Source: Chondrosia reniformis
Taxonomy: Eukaryota; Porifera; Demospongiae; Chondrillida; Chondrillidae
Direction of reading: 5' to 3'
Assembly (NCBI GenBank): GCA_947172415.1
Contig: OX359193.1
Location: 2,040,501 to 2,104,500, forward strand
Length of the DNA: 64,000 nucleotides
Shown here piece by piece: positions 58,338-64,000 of the stretch (the first letter of the stretch is position 1; each line of letters begins with the position of its first letter). The notes beneath the pieces are model-generated. The model saw only the letters and a program-made list of their open reading frames with translations, was not told the origin of the DNA and did no database searches. A program made the position numbers and the translations under genes.

Positions 58338-61300
58338 ACCATGTACCTCGTGCATAAACTGCTGGTGGCTCGAAGAATTGTTAGAGAGGGTGTCAAGGTC
58401 TACCACAACGCCTCACAAGGGCACACAGAATCTGTCGAATATCATCCGATGGCCCATGGACTCTAAATTTGTCGCAAGTGACTACGATACGTTTCATCTA
58501 AAAGTAGCTCCTCTCTTAAGAGTTGGTACATGCTTAAAGCGAGAACTTCAGAGGGTAGCTCCAAGCGAGCATGATACTGGTGAAAGATTGGTCCGTTTGT
58601 GTTACAACACATTTGAAGTCCAGATAGACAGAATAGTGGGAGCACCCCTAAAGGAAACTAGTAGGTTGTATCAGTGAGACTATAGGGGTTTCCATAGCTC
58701 GTGTTTTCAATTAGATCGAGACTGTGTGCAAATGGCCTTTCAATGTTTGCTTATCATCATAGCCTTTGCATGGCTCAGTATTAACTCCCTTAGTTAAAAG
58801 TTATTTTTTGCTGCAGCATGTCAATTCTCTATCTGTGTCTCTATAATAGTTGACATTTATAAAATTAAAGAATTGCGTCTCAAAGAAGCATCCCTTGAAG
58901 AGAAGAATACAACTCTGAGGCTCACTATTCTGCATGGCTCCCAATTCAATCTGCAAAAGATTGTCTTTACGAGTTAGTATACATTAACCTCTCTGCAGAA
59001 TTCATTAACCTCTCTGCAGACATATGTATATTTCCATTGCAGATACCACCCATATATGTGTCTCCAATTTTACTTTACATGAGTTAAAGCTGCATAGGCA
59101 AAGCAATGTATATATTTAAGTCAGTATAGCAGTTAAACGTTTAAGTTAAAAATCATTCTGCAGAACAAATTAGGTCTCCCATAGTTTGTGTGTTTTATTA
59201 ACTTCAACTAATAATTTTTATTGTGTTTTCCAGGTTGCAGTGATGAGCTGCAACTTCCAAAATTGGAAAAAGCATCTTTGGAAAATTGATATTTTGCTCT
59301 AGATTTCTGTACTCATGAGCATGTACCAGCTGCAGTCTCTTTAGAGCAGTGAGTCATAAGTTGTTCAGCAGTACCATTAGAATGAGAAGCATTTTCATTA
59401 ATTTTTGAATGGACTCTATAAAAATTCCAGATGGCTCTTGAGGAAGTTCAAGTCTCTTGCATACAAAGAAGGATTTGAAAAGTGAGAACTATGTATGAAG
59501 TAGAATGTATAGAGTATATATGGATACCATAAATTAGTGTGAGTTTTCAATCATGTGATTTTTCGTGGTTAGCTATACTATAATTGATTTCAGATCACTT
59601 AAGTATTATAAATAATAATAATTTAAAGAAAGTATAAATTGTGTTAATATACTTATATAGAAGATCGCTAGGGTTTGCTGAAGTGAAGACATTGTTACAG
59701 AATTTGAATATGGAAATCGTAGAGAGTACTGCTCAAGTGTTGTTTGAAAATGTGAAAGATGACATTTCCAAAGAAGTTGGATTCAGTCAGTTTGTGAAGC
59801 TATACCACCAAGTCTTACCATCAGCAGAAGTAAGTCTCTATATAAAGTGCAAATTAAATACAAATGTGAATTCAATAATCTGATTAATGCTACTTTACTT
59901 TCTACTATATCAAATATGTAGTTGGTGAGAATGTTCCAGGAAAAAAAGGGCTATTGGTAAGTGTTTTTGAAGAGTAAAAAACACACTGCTAATCATCTTA
60001 TACAATACAATTAAGTAGATAGTGAATATGGAGTTAATATTGGTATATTAACAAGATATATATATATATATATATATAGATGTATGTGTGTATATATATA
60101 TGAGTGTCAGACTCCCAATTTATAGCCATCACCAGTCCACGACCACCTTACCACTCTCCATTTTGTGATGAAGCACATTATTACAAGAGAGCTCCAGGCC
60201 TGCATTTTCTTTGCCATTCTATTTATGACAATACAGTAATCATGAATATTTTGCAGTATATGTGCATATATACATATAGCGTTTACATTATTATCACATT
60301 AACCATTGGATCACTATACATATATATATATTTTGCTAATATACCATGCACCCAATTTGGAGATTTATCTAACCAATTTTACTGTTTTATTGTTTTCTAG
60401 AGATGAAATAACTTTGAGAGAATTTGAGCAATGTCTTACTAAAGTTCAAAAGGTGTCCACATATATTATGTGAAGTTTAATATATGCTTACATAGTCGGT
60501 TTCTTATTTTGAGCAATCTGCAGCATGATTCATGGATTTATACTTTCAACCCATGTGTCTTCATATGTACATGCAAAATTAAAAATACCAGTTTAGGAAA
60601 TCAGCTTGCCTCCATGCATTGCATGAGTTTCCTCTGCTGTGAAACATTTAGTATATATGCTCCATTGTCGCTATACATTTTGGCAGACGTGAAGTGTGCC
60701 TATTATTGGACATATGTACATAATATTTGCTCTCTTGTGAATAGGACCCAAATGGTAGCAACGGTCAGTATGTGTTAGATCTTTATTGGCACATTTTTGG
60801 TGTCAAGGATGGAGTGACAGCCTCTAATGGTGTCCATCGATTGGTGGAATTCCTTTTCTCTGAAGAAAATGAGGCATTGAACCCTGAATTTGTCAAACTC
60901 TATCAAAACATGGATCAGCCATTGTGCCAATATTGGATAAACTCTTCTCATAATACGTGAGAGAATTTGGTTGTAGTATTTTTGAAAGAGTTTAAGAATA
61001 GAGCTACCGTTTGTTTTGTCATCCTTATGATAGTGTACTCACTAATATATTTATTAAAATTGAATTATTTCAGGTATGTGACGGGTAACCAATTTAACAG
61101 TCATTCTTCCGTTGAATGCTACATCAGGGCCCTGAGAATGGGGTGCAGATGTGTTGAATGTAAGTATATATGTAAGTGTGGAACAAAATGTCATGTCATC
61201 AAGCAGAACAAGTTATAAATGTGGTGGCTTAAATTACATACATTCGCTGTTAGAATTGGAAGTGACATGGTGCATATAAGTATAGAAAAAAGTATTAGAA

Positions 61301-62048
61301 CCCAAAATATTGCAATACAAATAATCGAATATATTGCTTATTTGAAAATATTAGTTCAGTCCCGAGGGTATGTGATTAAGTGGGGACCACTATTATATGT
61401 TTACTCTTTAATATATACTCATTGACATGATATTTATAGTTTAAGACTAATATTATGGTAAAATCAAGTCTGTGTGTATAATCTAAAACACCATATTCTG
61501 CATACTTTGTCTATTCTATAATGAAAGGCCTATAATAAACTAAACCTATTGAGAGTTTTGGGGGCAAGACAGCTGTTTCTAGGGGTACATGTACATTTAA
61601 TTGCTACTGGTTTATGTTGATTACACCTATATTTTTTGTTCTGCATATATATTTTATCAATTTTATACATGCAGTATATATAATTATTATCATACAAACT
61701 AATTATAGTGGATTGCTGGGATGGCCCTGAAGGAGAACCTGTCATATATCATGGTTTCACATTGACAACAAAAATTGGGTTTGCTAAAGTTGTAAAGGCC
61801 ATTGCAGAACATGCATTTGATGTCTCTGAGTGAGTTGGCTACGTTCATACAGGTACAAAGAGTTGGGCAACAGAATATTTGGTTTCTACATATATAATTG
61901 ACAGCCATAATTAAGTTGTGAAGGAGGTTTTGTTTCACAGATATTATTCTGTTTTGTTATAGTTTTCCAGTGATTCTCTCTATTGAGCAGCACTGCAGTA
62001 AAGAACAGCAAAGATTTCAAGCTCGTTGTTTTCAAGAGGCTTTTGGAG
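58338..62048 (+). CDS. PLCG-like: PLC-gamma-like phosphoinositide phospholipase C, N-terminal part
   Basis: Exons joining in phase: up to 58660, 58850-58972, 59234-59348, 59431-59481, 59661-59829, 59922-59956, probably 60126-60164, 60401-60452, 60745-60956, 61074-61159, 61709-61829 and 61963-62048. They follow the PLC order: PH domain ([15 protein letters not shown]), EF-hand region ([24 protein letters not shown]), then the X domain ([61 protein letters not shown]). Catalytic His residues in SSHNT and YHG are present. The enzyme cleaves PIP2 into IP3 and diacylglycerol. TLTTKI and VTGNQF favour the gamma class. A TGA at 59287-59289 sits in frame in the third exon. The start is uncertain (ATG at 58456 is one candidate). 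No exon after 62048 was found in the remaining 1.9 kb, so the rest lies beyond the window or is lost. Confidence 0.8.
61487..61600. repeat. Dispersed repeat, family A, copy 4
   Basis: It carries ACACCATATTCTGCATACTT, GCCTATAATAAACTAAACCT and CAGCTGTTTCTAGGGG, matching the other copies in the same order with internal gaps. It lies in a PLC intron. Confidence 0.5.
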
Positions 62049-62248
62049 GTATTTTGTGACACCTACCTTTGTACTTGATCTATTTAACTTGAGCAATTAC
62101 TTATATAGTTTAGTATGTCTATGAACAGTGTAGTTATAAGCTGCGTGTAGATACTCTATAGTATATGATAGAGTAGAGAGGTTCATCGCTATGTTGAATA
62201 TATGGTGGTTAATTATTGAGCTTGCTGTAGCATTATGACACAAAAATT

Positions 62249-62284
62249 TCAAGACGTTTCAGTCCACCGACCTTCATCAGTTGA
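62249..62284 (-). ncRNA. Hammerhead-ribozyme-like motif
   Basis: On the minus strand the sequence reads CTGATGA, a stem-loop AGGTC-GGTG-GACT, and GAAACGTC. It is bracketed by TTCAA and TTGAA, which can pair as stem I. CTGANGA and GAAA are the conserved core boxes of hammerhead ribozymes, and a minimal stem III (ACGT) is typical of the dimer-acting type found in Penelope-like elements. Activity is inferred, not shown. Confidence 0.5.
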
Positions 62285-62309
62285 ACTGACACAACTTATA
62301 CCACCTTAT

Positions 62310-62420
62310 TGAATTGTGCCTCAAATCCACCTACTCCCAGTTTCATACATCCTTCTTTGACCAGGTAGAAGGAGCCGCAATGGACTCCCCTCTCTCACCC
62401 ATCATAGCAGAACTATATAT
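62310..62420 (+). pseudogene. Penelope-like reverse transcriptase scrap
   Basis: The translation FFDQVEGAAMDSPLSPIIAE then LYM, preceded by CLKSTYSQF, matches the reverse transcriptase block (EGxAMGSPLSP..A.LYM) of Penelope-like elements. A small indel precedes GDLEENA. Only about 110 bp remain. Confidence 0.65.
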
Positions 62421-62489
62421 GTATGGGTGACCTTGAGGAAAATGCACCTATATATATATTGACCCTTGAGTTATACCATTTAGATTGTA

Positions 62490-62840
62490 TGATATCAGAG
62501 AGTACGGGAGTACTGTCTAAGTAGGAATGGCCGGGAAAAATGGCTGCCCTATCCAATGTATTATCAATCAACACCTCATAAATCACCAACGAAGCTATTT
62601 TCGGATATATTCGGTTATTTGCAGCCATTAATGCACACTTTTCTAAAATTAATGCCAAAACATGTTTCGATGCTCTACACACTGTACAGCGTTCAAAAAG
62701 TGGCTAACCAGGAATAGGCCCATTTCCAATTGCAAAATTCATTTTTCTTCTTTTATTGAATGTACTAGCACTAATATGTGAACTTTTGTGGGCACATACA
62801 AGTTATAAATCATCATAAATATAGTGCATTTCACTTAAAA
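62490..62840. repeat. Dispersed repeat, family G, copy 2
   Basis: It is collinear with 36957-37275, as described there, and contains GTTTCGATGCTCTACAC. A Tigger element is inserted directly behind it. Confidence 0.65.
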
Positions 62841-62849
62841 CACCCTATA

Positions 62850-63466
62850 CAGTCAGACCCCCGTTATCCGCACCTCAAATAACCCATTCCCTCACCATCC
62901 GCATCATTTCCTGCTAAAACTAATCTGCACAATACATTTTTACCTCAATTAACTGGAAACCTCGCTATCCACATCCATTCACGCTTTTTGTATACTGTTG
63001 TATACCAATCCGTATAATTTTTCCTCAGTTAACCGGTGCATGGTTTACACCTTGAGTGAACGTTGTGAAGTCTTTCTGTTTTTTTTTTCAAGTAGTATCT
63101 GCCTGAGATGGCCTCTAGTTTGCCCATGAAACATCCAAGAAACTCCTTGAACGCCAGCAAGAAGAAGCAAATCTGCCTTTACAAGCAAGCACACCCGAAG
63201 GCTACGTACGATGGGATCCAAGCGCACTTCGAGAAGGACTGGGGTTTCAAGGTCGGCCTTTCCACTATTGGTGATGAAGGTAGAAGACGACAGCAAGGCA
63301 TGCCGTACCCGAACGCCAAAGAACCAGAGCGTTTTTAGAGCGTTTTTAAAAAAACCAGAGCGCAATTAAAGTTGCATGCAATACTGCACCCTCACTTATC
63401 CAGTTCCCTCACTTTATCCACCAATTCACCCAGATCAGATGTGTGTGGATAACTGAGGTCTGACTG
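62850..63466 (+). mobile_element. Internally deleted Tigger (pogo) element
   Basis: The ends are inverted repeats CAGTCAGACCCCCGTTATCC and (right, reverse complement) CAGTCAGACCTCAGTTATCC, flanked by TA at 62848-62849 and 63467-63468. The 617-bp element keeps one ORF (63108-63338) that encodes only the N-terminal CENP-B-type helix-turn-helix (SKKKQICLYKQAHPKATYDG). The catalytic domain is gone. Confidence 0.88.
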
Positions 63467-63468
63467 TA

Positions 63469-64000
63469 TTGTAATTTTCATATGCACAATGCAAGTAGAT
63501 GTAATTCAAATTTGGCTCTATGTAGAAAAACCTTTTGGGTCTCGTGACACTTTTCACTTTACCAGATCACTACAGTGCCCTAATACTGTAGGTATAGCTT
63601 AAGCTAATAATGAAGGACATATTGTACAGAATAGATTTTTGAAAAATTATTCAATTAAGTTTTTATACCTCATCAAAATCGACAAGATTGTTGAATTTTT
63701 ACTTTTAATATTTTTTAAAGCTCTTTGGTATATAATTCGACAAAAACCTTTAGATTTCTTTGTGTAAAATATATAAACATACTTTATTATTTTGTACAGA
63801 GTAGATTTTTAATTTTCGACATTTAAATCTAATTATTGATATGCAAAACTACCTTATATGGAAGTAGGTAATTGACATTGCTGGCTATATTCTTTGATTA
63901 AATGAAAGCTTTAAATGTAACAGGTACCTAAATTGTTTGAAATAGATGCATGAAGATCACAATACTGTAGACTACTAAGACAATCTTGCTACTAGGTATG
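63469..64000. other. Right edge, no gene seen
   Basis: The sequence is AT-rich and no PLC exon or other coding signal was recognised. Confidence 0.4.

Overview
The window is nuclear DNA from an animal. It is AT-rich, its genes carry many short GT-AG introns, and it holds several DNA transposon superfamilies, a non-LTR retrotransposon and many minisatellites. The gene content (ankyrin-death-CARD receptor, adhesion-type GPCR piece, DCLK, ADO, OGFOD2, DCXR, UBE2G1, PRIM1, PLC-gamma type phospholipase) is metazoan. Compact gene spacing and the repeat-rich ankyrin gene suggest an early-branching invertebrate, and a sponge is my guess. No prokaryotic operon, CRISPR array, rRNA or tRNA was recognised.

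Layout, left part (0-36 kb). An ankyrin/death/CARD gene (368-7171, +) is followed by a 2.4-kb minisatellite and about 2 kb without genes. ADO (-, 12.4-16.3 kb) and OGFOD2 (+, 16.4-19.4 kb) are two iron dioxygenases that start head to head 164 bp apart. A broken GPCR fragment (20.1-20.7 kb) precedes a doublecortin-domain kinase-like gene (+, 21.2-27.0 kb) whose catalytic Asp is replaced by Asn. DCXR (-, 27.2-27.9 kb) and UBE2G1 (+, 28.1-30.2 kb) form a second head-to-head pair with a 186-bp gap. PRIM1 (+, 30.8-35.7 kb) follows, with an E2F-type site just before its start. I rebuilt all of these by joining exons at splice sites whose reading phases agree.

Layout, middle (36-56 kb), a nest of mobile DNA. 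A near-perfect 176-bp-arm palindrome lies at 37.7-38.1 kb. A 5.2-kb element with terminal inverted repeats and a TA duplication splits a 30-bp minisatellite at one TA; it carries a BEN-domain ORF and contains a non-LTR retrotransposon with a restriction-like endonuclease. Next come a Merlin-type transposase, a pogo-type transposase with a C-terminal zinc finger, and a decayed piggyBac transposase that is itself split by a hAT-like element and that abuts a truncated gene with a similar N-terminal domain. A 5'-truncated second copy of the retrotransposon follows.

Layout, right part (56-64 kb). A PLC-gamma-like gene (+, about 58.4-62.05 kb) runs from the PH domain into the first part of the X catalytic domain and then stops being recognisable. 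It has an in-frame TGA where the PH-domain tryptophan is expected. Beyond it lie a Penelope-like reverse transcriptase scrap with an adjacent hammerhead-ribozyme-like motif, a dispersed repeat also seen near 37 kb, and a 617-bp internally deleted Tigger element.

At least four dispersed repeat families have two or more copies inside the window, many of them in introns. Names of gene families come from remembered protein signatures. No database search was done.
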